A DNA stretch of 19,245 nucleotides from contig JSYX01000637.1 of assembly GCA_000787465.1 (NCBI GenBank), forward strand, positions 1 to 19,245, in the 5' to 3' direction. The notes under the pieces were generated by a model. It made no database searches. It was not told the origin of the DNA and was given only the letters and a program-made list of their open reading frames with translations. The translations under genes and the position numbers were made by a program. The DNA is from Thermomucor indicae-seudaticae (lineage: Eukaryota; Mucoromycota; Mucoromycetes; Mucorales; Lichtheimiaceae). Positions 1 through 10,200 of this stretch are shown piece by piece. Position 1 is the first letter of the stretch; each line of letters starts with the position of its first letter.

Positions 1-252
1 GAGCGAGCAACAGTCAAACGTACGCCAACATCACGGACTGGAAAGCATGTCCAGAGATAGGAGGACCGGCAAGAGAGCAAGAAGATGTTGCAGTGACAAG
101 GATTGCGAGTGTTGTAGCCGATATATAGTGAGATGAGATACGTCAACAAGACATGATACGGATACAAGGGTCGAAGGTATGATCAGAAGTCGTAAGTCTT
201 TTGAGAAAAGAGAGGAAGAGATGCGTGGGAATGGGCTGTCAAAATGGGTGTC

Positions 253-260
253 TATTTATA
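253..260 (-). promoter_or_regulatory. TATA-like box of a possible gene running off the left edge
   Basis: On the minus strand this reads TATAAATA. It is followed about 25-55 nt later by a C/T-rich tract (complement of about 203-232), an arrangement common in fungal promoters with a pyrimidine-rich leader. The first minus-strand ATG downstream (154-152) opens only three codons before a TGA. Either the true start lies beyond the window or inside a spliced leader, or this is a chance match. Confidence 0.3.
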
Positions 261-527
261 GCTTTTTTGGTAGGCATGAGCTTATCATAATTTGTTCCGG
301 AATGTCCCGAAAATTCATAAGCTGATAAATAATACTTGATTAACCCTTTGCGGGATTAATTTCTCAGCTGGTCAGGAGGTGAGGCATTTTCCAAGGAAGT
401 GGTGTTCCACCTGCTTCCCTGCCTGGCTGGACCACGAGCAATATACCGATGAAAACGAGCGTCAAAATAGTTGGATGTATGACGGCCAGTGATGCTGACA
501 CCAATATCACACATTTGCGCTGCAAGC

Positions 528-558
528 AGAGAGAGAGAGAGCGTGAGTGAGTGAGTGA
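528..558. repeat. AG / GTGA microsatellite
   Basis: Seven AG units (528-541) are followed by GTGA units to about 558. This is simple-sequence DNA with no other function visible. Confidence 0.8.
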
Positions 559-2460
559 AGGAAGGGCTTGAGAGTGTTGTTTGAAATCGGTCCGAGTCTC
601 TGTGTCTATCCGCACGTAGTAGAACGGAGACCGTACTCACTCTTATATCTTCCATAGTGTGTCCTTGCCAACACTATGTCCAAGAAATCCGCAGCCATCT
701 TAACAAATCTGTTTCTATTTGAGAGCCATTGCGCTAAGGAATGCATCGTTCTCTTTTAGAAAAGGAAGTTGGGAGGCGGTACGCGAAAGGAGACATTTGC
801 GCACATCCAAAGACTGAAGATAAGTCAGTTAAAGTCGGAAAACCGTATTCTGTAATCCCGCTGAAACAAACTGGCATATCGTTTACCACTTGTAGATCGC
901 TATGAGAAATGAAATAATATACGATGCGTTGGTTTACTGTAGCTATAAAGTCACACATTCAATAGCTGGAACAGTTTCCAAGCGGTAGATGCAAAGAAAT
1001 TTATACACGACCCGTACAATGTTTGATAGTCAAAGAGTAATATTCGGTGTTAGTTTGAACGTGCTTTATTTCTGACATAAACGCAAGAGGGGAAAAGCAT
1101 CTCTAGGAGAAGCTTGCCGATCGGACGCCTTCCTGACATGGAAATGGCTTGTGCCTTTCGTAAAGTAGACTCAATGGATGGCGCCAAAGATTCATGTTAA
1201 GCAATAATGATAATATTGGCAAGGAAGGATAGTATGGTTGTGATTTGTTTATATACCTTTTAGCTGTAAGCTCATATATTGTGACATAAGAGTTCTGTGT
1301 CTATTCCTGCAAAATTGATCCTTCAGTGCGACAATGTGCTGCCCGAAGATACTGCATTATAAGCACAGAAAGTGTCAGAGTAGAAAGTCCCTGCACAAAA
1401 AGAACACATTTGCTTCTCCACAGTTTCCTATTCCTTGTGTGCACCAGCAAGTTTACTTTTCAGCATGGGCCAGTATTTACTGATAGCATATCGTTCAAAG
1501 GAATCCCTATTTAACTGGCAGAGTCGATAACTCTGTGTCCTTAGCAGCTGATATCTTACGCCTTTGTTTACTGGAGATGTTCTCAAAATACAGAGTCAAA
1601 ATATTCACTATAACGGGACACCGCCTTTAATACTGTGAGTGAAATATTGGGTTGTTTGTTGCTGTTTGGACCGTTAGACTAGGAACATATTCAGCACAAA
1701 ATAGATGAATAATATGACTCTTTCTTATATAGTCAACAGAACGATCGGGCTAGCGCCGATCTCTGGACATGGTTATACATGCTTCTGTGGAGACAGCCTG
1801 GGCGAAGCATTTTTAAACCAATTCTCGGCAGCATGGATGATTTCCGACCTATAAGCTGAGAAATATAAACGAACCGTTGTGGCATAGATGTCTAAACGCT
1901 AACTTATAAATACTTAGCATGAAGAAGAAACATGGACAAAAAGGCACAAAACGCTTGATTCTATTGGTTGCTGAAGCTTGTCATGCTTCTTGGACGCTTA
2001 TCCACAGTAGATCGTGCGCACTGCATTTGGGACCTTTGGGTGCAAAAGATTGCCAAGCCAAGCTAAGCATCCGATACATCAGCGGTATCTAAAAGACACA
2101 AAACTTATCACGCACAGTTTATATGCCGCAACACCACGCAACTTTTGCTTATGATGCGAACGCCGAAGGCCATCCTTCACGGCAGAAAGAAAAGGCACAG
2201 AGGAAGAGTAACAGTAAAGCAAAGAACGGACGCGTGGACTTGGTATTCAGATCAAAAAACAAAAAAACCATCAAATGAGCAACGTTCTTCTGAGCCAGAT
2301 TTGGATCACTATGCCAAGTTCTAATCGCGGTGTCATTTCGGATACCCAATTTACTTCCACGACGACGTTGGCTCTGTGAAACAAAAAATTTGTGCTTTAA
2401 AGCTGGAGTGAATTCCGTGCGTCTTCTTGTTCCTGCCCTTCTCCCGGAAAAGTTGAAAAA

Positions 2461-4333
2461 ATGGATCTGTCCTCAATGCTCAATGATGAACCAACAATCA
2501 CAGCAAATGCGGATCAGTCAGACCAGCCCTTGTCAGAAGACTATATACGAGATCGTAAAGTCAGTATAGTTGGTTATACTAGATTGGACTTCAGCGTGGC
2601 ACTAAATCATGAACCAGACTCTGTTGCATATAAGCACTACTTTGCAATTCCTTGTAGCTGCCGATGCTAAAAGGACATCTCAGCGCTTACAACAACAGCA
2701 ACAGCGGCGGCCTGCAGCAGCAGCCGAAGGTTAGGATTAACTCTTTCTTGGTTGTTGGCGTCGCGTAGTAAAAAACAGTAGCTGACACCGTGGACAGGTC
2801 CCTCTATACCATCCGATTGTCCGATTTTTGGTCCAGAACTGGTCAACAATCCAGGACTGTGGCAGCCAGTTCTCTTCTTAAAGTCTGTGTCCAAAGACCA
2901 ACCCGTTCTCGTCAACACGCGCAGTCATCACCCTGCAAACACTACGTTTCCTCAGCCTGGCGTCGCAGGTGCTCCTGTCGATGCAACTAACGATATCCCC
3001 ATTCCTTTGGTGACTCAGGAAGTCGTCTACCGCGGCGACGAACCGAAACTGCTGTTGGAAAAGTCATACGAAATACAGGGAGCTTATCCTCGTGGCTTTT
3101 TCGTCATGATGGCAAAGCAATCGATCCAACACAACTTTGTCTTTAGATATCCAGATCATCCATGGTTTGAAGACCTTTATGGTTTACGAAAGGCAAGTAG
3201 TACACGCGTTCCCACGTGCTTTTGACAAAAGTGAGAACTTCTGATTGACAGCACCACGTTACCAGAGTGCATATATTACGCTCCGTACTGCAGAAGGCGA
3301 GATCTGGGAAATGCATCTGAAATCTTCAAGAGATAAAAAGTAAGTTCTTTGTGTGAACCATAGCCATTACACAGCAGATGTGTTTAATATGATTCTACCG
3401 AAAGATATCTGTTTGGTTATCTCTGGAGACACGAAGATATGATCGCCATTGTCAGAAGCTCTTTGGATAATCTACTCTATCAACGGAAACTGCCACTTGT
3501 TCTTGATCTGGATGATACGCTGGTGCGCTTGGTTAGCGAAGGAAACGATCGACACGTATCAGCGGTGGAAGCAGCCCAATGTAAGCGAGTTACTTATTGC
3601 TCTGGAATATGAATGGAAGAAGAAGGCGAAGTTAAAAACCTTTGTTTAGGTGGAGACCGAGTGGCTACATTAAAGGATGGAAGACGAGTTGTCTTGACAG
3701 AACGTGTGCATGAGTTTTTAGACTGGGCCCAGAACTTTTACGATATTTCTGTTTGTTCATTGGGGTAAGCGTTTTAGATGATCGTTTGAAGTACTGGCTG
3801 AGCATGAACATCTAACGATCTTGGTTATAATTAGCGACCAACAATACGTGGATAACGTGGTGCAAGTGTTGGATCCGCAGCGTACACGCATTCGAGGTAT
3901 CTTGTATTCAGCCAGATTCGAGCACGACTATATTAAACGGTCGCCAGACCCTGGACGGCCTCCCAAAGATCTGTTGGCACTTTACTCATTCTGCGCTCTA
4001 AGAGACAAATCACTCGGCTCAGAATTTTCGCTGCCATTAATTCTTGACGACGAAACGCGGATGTGGCCCACAGACCAGCACGACAATATCATTGTAGTCA
4101 AACAACAAGCTAACAGCAGCGTGTGGAACGTCAATCTGTTTCCAGTCGTTCAGGAAACGCTGGCATATATCCATCAGGAATTCTTTAGGCAGTTCGACTC
4201 ATGGAAAAGCAAGGTCTTTGAAGCACAGCAGAACGGAACAGTCTGTACACGAGAACCGCCTAGTGCCATTGCCATCTACAAGACCTATTTACGAAGTATA
4301 CTTCGTGATATCATAGCTGCACGACGTCCTTGA
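2461..4333 (+). CDS. FCP1-homology HAD-type phosphatase, divergent, 474 aa, 7 exons
   Basis: Likely a protein phosphatase of the FCP1/SCP branch of the HAD superfamily, whose known members dephosphorylate the RNA polymerase II C-terminal domain or other phosphoproteins. My exons are 2461-2554, 2658-2729, 2798-3192, 3266-3339, 3405-3580, 3650-3764 and 3835-4333; all phases agree and give 474 residues. Residues 1-240 carry no domain I recognise and include a short Gln/Ala-rich stretch. HAD motif I is DLDDTLV (nucleophile D246, acid D248), motif II is VCSLG (S307), a motif III lysine may be K353 (PPKDL), and motif IV is LILDDETRMW (D380/D381). These fit an active enzyme. The protein ends about 90 residues after motif IV with no BRCT domain, so it is not a full Fcp1; its long N-terminal half also separates it from Nem1/Psr1-type phosphatases. 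The intron at 3193 appears to be GC-AG. The start was chosen as the first ATG of the frame that splices cleanly. Substrate is unknown. The phosphatase-fold call is firm, the precise role is not. Confidence 0.85.
3193..3265 (+). other. GC-AG intron of the FCP1-like gene
   Basis: The exon ends in AAG and is followed by GCAAGT, the consensus of the rare GC donor class. The acceptor is TTACCAG. Both sides are phase 0 and join reading frames that continue without a stop. The only nearby GT donor (3197) gives frames that are either implausible or stopped within a few dozen codons. Confidence 0.65.
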
Positions 4334-4510
4334 AAAAACCAATCCTATGTACCATATGTCTCTCACAAACGCACCCACATGAGTAGCTATTGAATCGTGG
4401 TGCAAAGAACCTTTTCACGCAATGCATATATGAATAAATGTAAATACAATTTACGAGGAATGTGAGAAATTTACAAGGTAAAACTTGGGAGGGGTTCAAA
4501 ATACAGTAGG
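4334..4510. other. Shared 3' region of two convergent genes
   Basis: These 177 bp separate the stop of the FCP1-like gene (plus) from the stop of nse4 (minus). A plus-strand AATAAA polyadenylation signal lies at 4433-4438, about 100 nt after the first stop. No AATAAA is visible in this gap on the minus strand, so the two 3' UTRs probably overlap. Confidence 0.6.
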
Positions 4511-5963
4511 TCAATACCATTTTCCAGAGGTCATGCCCTTCGGTTCTGCTCTAGTAGGAATGATAGGGTTACGGATACCATATACCTGGATGATGTTCTG
4601 GGAACAAAGCAACCTAAGTCATTGCCCTACGCATATGCTTTGTAGCTTTCCTACATACCTTCCAGAGGGCAATGTCCATGTTCATGATGAGTTGCTTTTT
4701 AGACAGATTATCAGCCAATTCGTCTGTAGTTGGCGGCGCTCGAGTGCCTAGTCAACGTCAGGATAAGTTTGAGCTTGGGTAAAGCATACGCTGAAAGACT
4801 TACTCAAGATAGGCTGACCGCTAGAGTCGTCAATCTCAGCAACCGCATTTCTAATAAGGAAAGATACGTAGAACATATTCTCCACCGTTTGCGAGAAGGA
4901 ATGCGGATTTGTAATAAATTCTAAATAATTGACCGGCCCGTGTTCGTCCAAAATCTTGTATATCTTGTTGACATTGGCTGAAGTTTCATTTTCTTGCTGT
5001 TGAATATCGGACTCTTCAAGCTACAGAGTTCGCTGTGAACTCCTAGGTCATACATATAACACCTTGTGCCTGCCTTTACCTTTGTTGGCTGAACTAGATC
5101 CTCCTTGTTTTTAACCAGTCGTACATATCGTGCTACTTTGCGCTGCTTTCGTTCGACAGACAACGGACCAAGCCTATCATACTATTTAGTTTAAACTACA
5201 CGATACTTCCTCCTGGAGCGGGCTTACATAAAATCTATTGTTTGTGCTCGTTGACCATAGGCGACTGCACGCTGTCCAATCGCTTTCCAATTCAAAGGAC
5301 ATCCTTCTTCGCGACCGGCGCTACCGAAGGTTTTAACCTTGGATACAAACTCGTCGATACTGAAGTTCTGGTGATCTAAACGAAGGTTTCGCGCTTTTTG
5401 AGTGCCGAGGTCAGCCAATAAGACTTGCAACCGTGAATCGAGCGTGGCTTCTTGCGTGTTCTTGACTATACAAAGTAGAGAGAAAATTCAATAATAACCC
5501 AAGCATTATTGTCAACACTGATTCCGCCTTGTTACCTCGAGCATATAAATCATTTGCTTTCTCTAATGTCTCAAAAAGACCATTGTTCTTTGAATGAACA
5601 TAATCTCGTCTGTTCTCTATCGGAAGTACTCACGTTATAGACAAATATATGCTCAGTTAACCTCAAAAACCCCAATGTACCTTCTGTCCTGCTAATTAAC
5701 TTTCTATACTGTTGCCGTATTTCGCGACGCTCTTCTTTGTCTTGTGAAGGATCATAGACATCTCTGTCAGTATTTGCCTCAATCTGCTGTGTCAACGCAA
5801 CATAGTCGGCGTCTTGCTCCATTTCCTCTTCGTCATCTTCTTCCTCCTCTTCCTCTTCCTGTTTGTCCCGGTCCTCCTCGCTTTCTTCTTCTTCTTCGGA
5901 TACCACGTCGTCCTCCTCTCGCTCGCGAGTGCGAGACTCATCGTCATAACCGTTTGTGGCCAT
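4511..5963 (-). CDS. nse4: Nse4, kleisin subunit of the SMC5/6 complex, 368 aa, 7 exons
   Basis: Nse4 bridges the Smc5 and Smc6 heads and binds Nse1/Nse3, in a nuclear complex needed for DNA repair and recombination. Minus-strand exons in order of transcription: 5963-5634, 5587-5536, 5465-5228, 5173-5080, 5020-4804, 4747-4659 and 4597-4511; phases agree at every junction. Residues about 10-60 are an acidic Glu/Asp run. The N-terminal kleisin helices follow (RREIRQQYRKLIS, then a stretch matching the family's TLDSRLQVLLADLG block). The family hallmark TIDFMLGPL is at about 203-211, assembled across an intron. The C-terminal winged-helix domain holds NPHSFSQTVENMFYVSFLIR (from about 276) and MDIALWK. 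Length is close to that of yeast Nse4 proteins. I start at the second in-frame ATG (5963, MATNGY); an ATG seven codons upstream is also possible. The first intron would be only 46 nt. The family identification is very secure. Confidence 0.94.
5588..5633 (-). other. 46-nt intron in nse4
   Basis: The donor is GTGAGT and the acceptor TTCAAAG; both junctions are phase 0. It joins the N-terminal helix block to NNGLFETLEKANDLY, the part of Nse4 that normally follows. Alternative donors nearby (GTACAT, GTTAAC) would shift the frame. It is the shortest intron in the window; the others are 54-103 nt. Confidence 0.7.
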
Positions 5964-6510
5964 ATTTGAAATGTTGAAAAACAAAAGGCACAGGACCTTT
6001 TCAGCGGGATGCCAAATTTTGATCTTTTCCCCCCAACTCTGTCGAGATGTTAACTCGATGAAGCTCTTTTATACCATCCGAAGCGACGACATACAAGTAT
6101 ATGTACCAGTGCACACTTCTCAAATTTCAGAGATATACCCCGTAAGGACATCCCAATCCTTATTAAAAGATGACTTATCGCGATTATGAACGCTATATGA
6201 CAGTGCATATAGTGATTTCAAGTAGAATTAAGTGACATACCAGAGCGCGTTTGATAGAAAATTCGTTTTGAAAGAGTAGAAGTCAGGAGACTGTCAAAGT
6301 TATGACAGTAACCGTAAATGACTGGGTGGACCACGAAGACCTCTTTAAGCGCCATTAATCCGATACGCAGAACTTGTATGCAGTGCATAACTACAACCAC
6401 GAATGTTCGTTAACATATCTCGTTGCCTTCTTTATCGCCCGCTTAGATATGCTTATCAATTTAAGTGTCTATTTCTGCGGGCAAAAGTTATGTGGATCGA
6501 TTTCCGCGAC

Positions 6511-6531
6511 CGCGAAAAAGGGTTTTTCGCG
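6511..6531. repeat. Perfect hairpin with CGCGAAA arms
   Basis: Nine-base arms CGCGAAAAA and TTTTTCGCG flank a GGG loop. Each arm contains CGCGAAA, which fits the fungal SBF (CRCGAAA) site pattern. A related TTTTCGCCGCGGAAAA lies immediately downstream at about 6544-6559. Confidence 0.7.
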
Positions 6532-6583
6532 ACCTGTAAGTAATTTTCGCCGCGGAAAACCAACACTGCTTGAATTGGCTTCC

Positions 6584-6601
6584 CCATGGCGACAGCCATG
6601 G
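6584..6601. repeat. CCATGGC hairpin
   Basis: Seven-base perfect arms, CCATGGC and GCCATGG, flank the 4-nt loop GACA. It lies about 50 bp from the CGCGAAA hairpin. Confidence 0.7.
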
Positions 6602-6646
6602 TTGCTGCGTAGCAGTCGTTTCAAGGGGCAATACTTCCAAAAATCG

Positions 6647-6662
6647 AGGATCTTAAGATCCT
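6647..6662. repeat. 16-bp perfect palindrome
   Basis: AGGATCTTAAGATCCT is self-complementary with no loop. With a 3-nt bulge the symmetry extends outward to TCGA on both sides. Confidence 0.75.
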
Positions 6663-6945
6663 TCTCGACTCATATCACGTGATTTACATGCAACAAGCGG
6701 GAAACTCGCGCTTTATAGAAAACGTGCAAGCAGTGACCTTTCATTGTCGGCATTGTATTTGATGGAATAAGTTAACACCACCTCGTTTTTTTGCTTGTAC
6801 ATTCCAATATTTCAACATTTCAATGCAGCGTTATCTTGCAAGGACAAGACGAACGTAGAGTACAGACAAGCGTTTCAGGAACGATCGCGTTCCTAATAAA
6901 GATGGTTATTTGCAAATCGAACCTTAAGTAAATACGATATAACGA

Positions 6946-6955
6946 TATATAAATA
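6946..6955 (+). promoter_or_regulatory. Possible TATA element of the GYF-domain gene
   Basis: TATATAAATA sits in an AT-rich segment about 300 bp before the start codon at 7252. That would imply a leader of roughly 270 nt, containing the pyrimidine tract at 7132-7154. The match is suggestive only, because the surrounding segment is AT-rich throughout. Confidence 0.3.
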
Positions 6956-7251
6956 AATGTGTATATATTAGTGCATAATACATGAGCGCTGCATATGTAA
7001 AAAGTACATAGACAGACGGTTTCAACTTGCGACGTTAGAGAAAAAGTACGTTGGTGTCAGTCAACAAAAGCTTCCAGCCAAAAAGGGAAATACGAGTCAC
7101 AGCGACTTCACACTCTCAATTGACACTGCGATTCTCTTTTTTTTTCTCCTTCGCCAAACCCGGCAAACAAAACAGCTGTATTTCTCGTACCGCAATCCAT
7201 TACCCTCAAAGAGAAGAACAAGTCGCTATTATTGAAAGCAATCTTCAAAGA

Positions 7252-10200
7252 ATGACAACCAACATGAATTTCGGTCCTGAATGGTATGCTTGTTGGTGCA
7301 ACGGGGTTTTATTTGTTTGAAGACTTATGTTGACCCTGTGTGTAATTAGGATGCGTGGCACTACATCAAAGCGGTCAAACACACTCGAAAGTCAAACACT
7401 ACGTCCGGCGATGCCTGCCGTTGGACACTCCGGTTCAGGCAACATTTATGGCCAAACCCACAATTCCTTGGCTCATTCCGAACAATCATCTGTTCCTCAT
7501 CCTAGCAACCAAGGTTTGGGCGATCAGACCAACACGCAATCTTCTTCTACTTTGGAGACACCGACTGCGGAAGGACTTGTGGATAGCTCTAATAATCCTT
7601 ACAAGTACTCTAAAGACTTCATGTTGAGTTTGTACAGACCGATGGAAATGCCGGCCGACTTCGAACGACATGAGTATGTGGCTGTAGAAGAAAGTCAAGG
7701 ACCACTGTCATTCGTCGACTTAACGGAAGAGGAGAAAAAGGTAAATACGGCATCGAATATGGAGGAGGGGATCAACAGCTTTAATCATATCGTATTCTTG
7801 GTGGTATTTTGCAGTTGTTGGCTGGTCCCGTGCATTCTGAAGGAGGACGCCGAATCATAAACTCAAATAATGACCGTCCGAATAGTAATAATCAACGTAA
7901 CAACAACCACCGAGACATGTATGGGAGTCCAATGAACAGCCCTGCCTCAGAAAATACGCCCGGTACGCCGAACCGCATGAACATGTCTCGATCAAAAGGT
8001 TGGAAGTTCAAAGCTTTAGCTATATAGGGTATATCTGGTACTAATTGCTGATTTTTAGGTCGAATGCACGATTACTTCTCTCGTGAGCGTGATGGGCATA
8101 TAAAAAGATACGATCATGGTAAGCTTTATGGAAGGTTTTGGCGAGCATATGTGCCAGTACTGACCTGAATCTGCGACACAGATGGCTCAACTAGACAACG
8201 AGAATGGTCCCAATCTGAAGGTTTTGGCGCACCGTCTCCTAACAAACCGCGTGATGAGGATCAGGAAGAGCCGTCATGGGGAGGTGCCAACCGGGAAACG
8301 GTGGGATCGTTCGACAGCAATGGTGTGTTTCGGCTTGGTGGTGCTGTAACTGGACATAATGTACTGCCGGAAGATCCAAAATCTCATCGAGAATGGCAAG
8401 GAGATGTGGATTTGTCCGCCAATAAGGAGATGCGGGGAAGAAACTTTAGAACCCAGGGCGATGACATGCTAAGGGATACGTTCAATGCTCATTCGGCCAA
8501 TCCACTCAGAAACGCTGGCTTTTCGGATCGTGCATCGGTTCTGAATGGCGGTCTGGACGCGAGCTTGGGAAGCGCCACGAGTTTCAGCACTGACCTCAAC
8601 GTCGGTAACTCCATGTTGACGGGAGCGAAGCCTCAAAGTCTCCAATATAAATGGCTTTACCGTGATCCTCAAGGGAATGTGCAAGGACCGTTTGATGCAC
8701 AGGAAATGCAGGATTGGTACAAGGCTGGATTTTTTGCCCCAACGCTCTTGGTTCGTCGTGAGGACGAGCCGCAATTCGAGCCGTTGATTGCGTTAATCCG
8801 GAGGGTAGGCAATGAAGAGGAACCGTTCCTGACAACCTATCCGTCATCGCAATCACTAAGTGATTCTCCTGGCGGCGGTGGTCATGGCATGCTAAACATG
8901 GGACTGCCCTTGCGTCCAAGAAGCCTTGATCCGTTCAGTCGGTCTTCATCTTCGAGCAGCACTCTGTTAGGAGGTTCGACGCCGCTTGATCCCACCGGTG
9001 GTAGTCTTTTCAGGAGCACATCGCAACCGTCGGACTTGCTGTCGCCTCAAGCTGGGGGACCGGATTTCAATCAAAAATACAGCACATTGGGTGGTCTATC
9101 CTCGAACTTCTTGCAGCAGAAGATGGGACAGAATCCTGCAACGCCAGGATCTCCGTCGCGATTTCAAGGCTCGTTTAATTCCTTTGGCTCGTCCTTACTT
9201 GGCTCGCGTGACACCTCCTCCCCATGGAGCGAAAAGCCTAGGGCTCCTGCTTGGCTGAGCAGCAACCAAACTGATCTGTTCAGTAACCCTGATAGCTCAA
9301 CCATGCCATCCCTTCTCCAGCGTCAACAACAACAGTCTTTTAATCCGCTCTTCGGTGCTGGCACTACCTCCCCGAGCCTTTTCGAATATCACAGGCTTAT
9401 GAATGAGCAATTAGGCCAACATCAGCAATACATACAAATGTTACAACAGAAGCAACAACAGCATTTGCAATTCCAGCAGCAACTTCAACAACAATTGTCT
9501 CAGCAAGCGTCATTGGAAGCTATGTTGTCTACTCAGCAACGTTCCCCATTCATAACACCTGACGCATATCCCCCGCAAAACCAAGGAATGCAACCTACGT
9601 TAGGCAGTCCTGCACATCATGCAACGTCCCCAGCGCAGACCAACGTAGGCTTGAGTGTCAGCTCTCCTATGTCGACGCTCGGATGGCCTTCTTCGACTGA
9701 GCAAACGGGTGAAAAGGACGCACCAGCAACGCCATTGTCTGGGCAGAACACTGCTGACGATATAGATCGACGGAAAATAGGAAGACCTGAAGGACTTGCC
9801 AACAACGAATCGCAGAATACCGCAACGGATAATGTCACTGAGCGCCTATCTAGCATGAATATAAGCGAAGCAGAGAATGTGGAAGCATCTTCTGAGACTT
9901 CGCCAAGGGGATCAGCGCCGTCAGCTCCGTCACCGGAGGCCGCAAGCCGTCCTGCAAACGCTGCCAGACCAGTTTCGCTTCGCGAGATTCAGGCTGAAGA
10001 GCTGCGTAAGCAACAGGAAGCTAAGCAGCAGCAAACCAAAGCGACTCAGTCTAACGGCAGTGCTACGACCTCAGCACCAAGTAGCACAAAGACAGGCTGG
10101 AATGTACCATCGGGTTCGCCTTGGGGTCGCGAGACACCCTCCAAAGGACCATCTCTCCGTGAGATCCAGGAGATGGAAGCCAAAGAAGCGGAGGCTCGTA

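Larger units (their letters stand above)
1..2460. other. Gene-free left flank
   Basis: No reading frame here has a recognisable motif, plausible splice structure or convincing length. The few open frames (for example minus strand 356-655) are low-complexity Ser/Leu/Arg-rich readings over simple repeats. A short purine tract of AG and GTGA units lies at 528-558. A TATA-like box facing left is at 253-260 and is listed separately. The last few hundred bases presumably hold the promoter and 5' UTR of the gene starting at 2461, but I see no clear core element there. Confidence 0.6.
5964..7251. promoter_or_regulatory. Divergent promoter region between nse4 and the GYF-domain gene
   Basis: No gene is supported in these 1.29 kb. 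The stretch serves as the upstream region of both divergent genes. It contains a dense group of palindromes and CGCGAAA-like sites (6501-6704), a CACGTG core in a 10-bp palindrome (6674-6683), an AT-rich segment with a TATATAAATA sequence (6946-6955), and a pyrimidine tract just before the GYF-gene start (about 7132-7154). Confidence 0.6.

Noticed and set aside
5744..6189. Plus-strand open frames opposite the nse4 acidic exon
   Set aside because: They are the Pro/Leu/Arg-rich antisense reading of the Glu/Asp codons in nse4.
6374..6682. 102-codon plus-strand frame between nse4 and the GYF gene
   Set aside because: Much of it consists of the palindromes at 6511-6662; no motif is seen and its Arg/Ser-rich composition is explained by those repeats.
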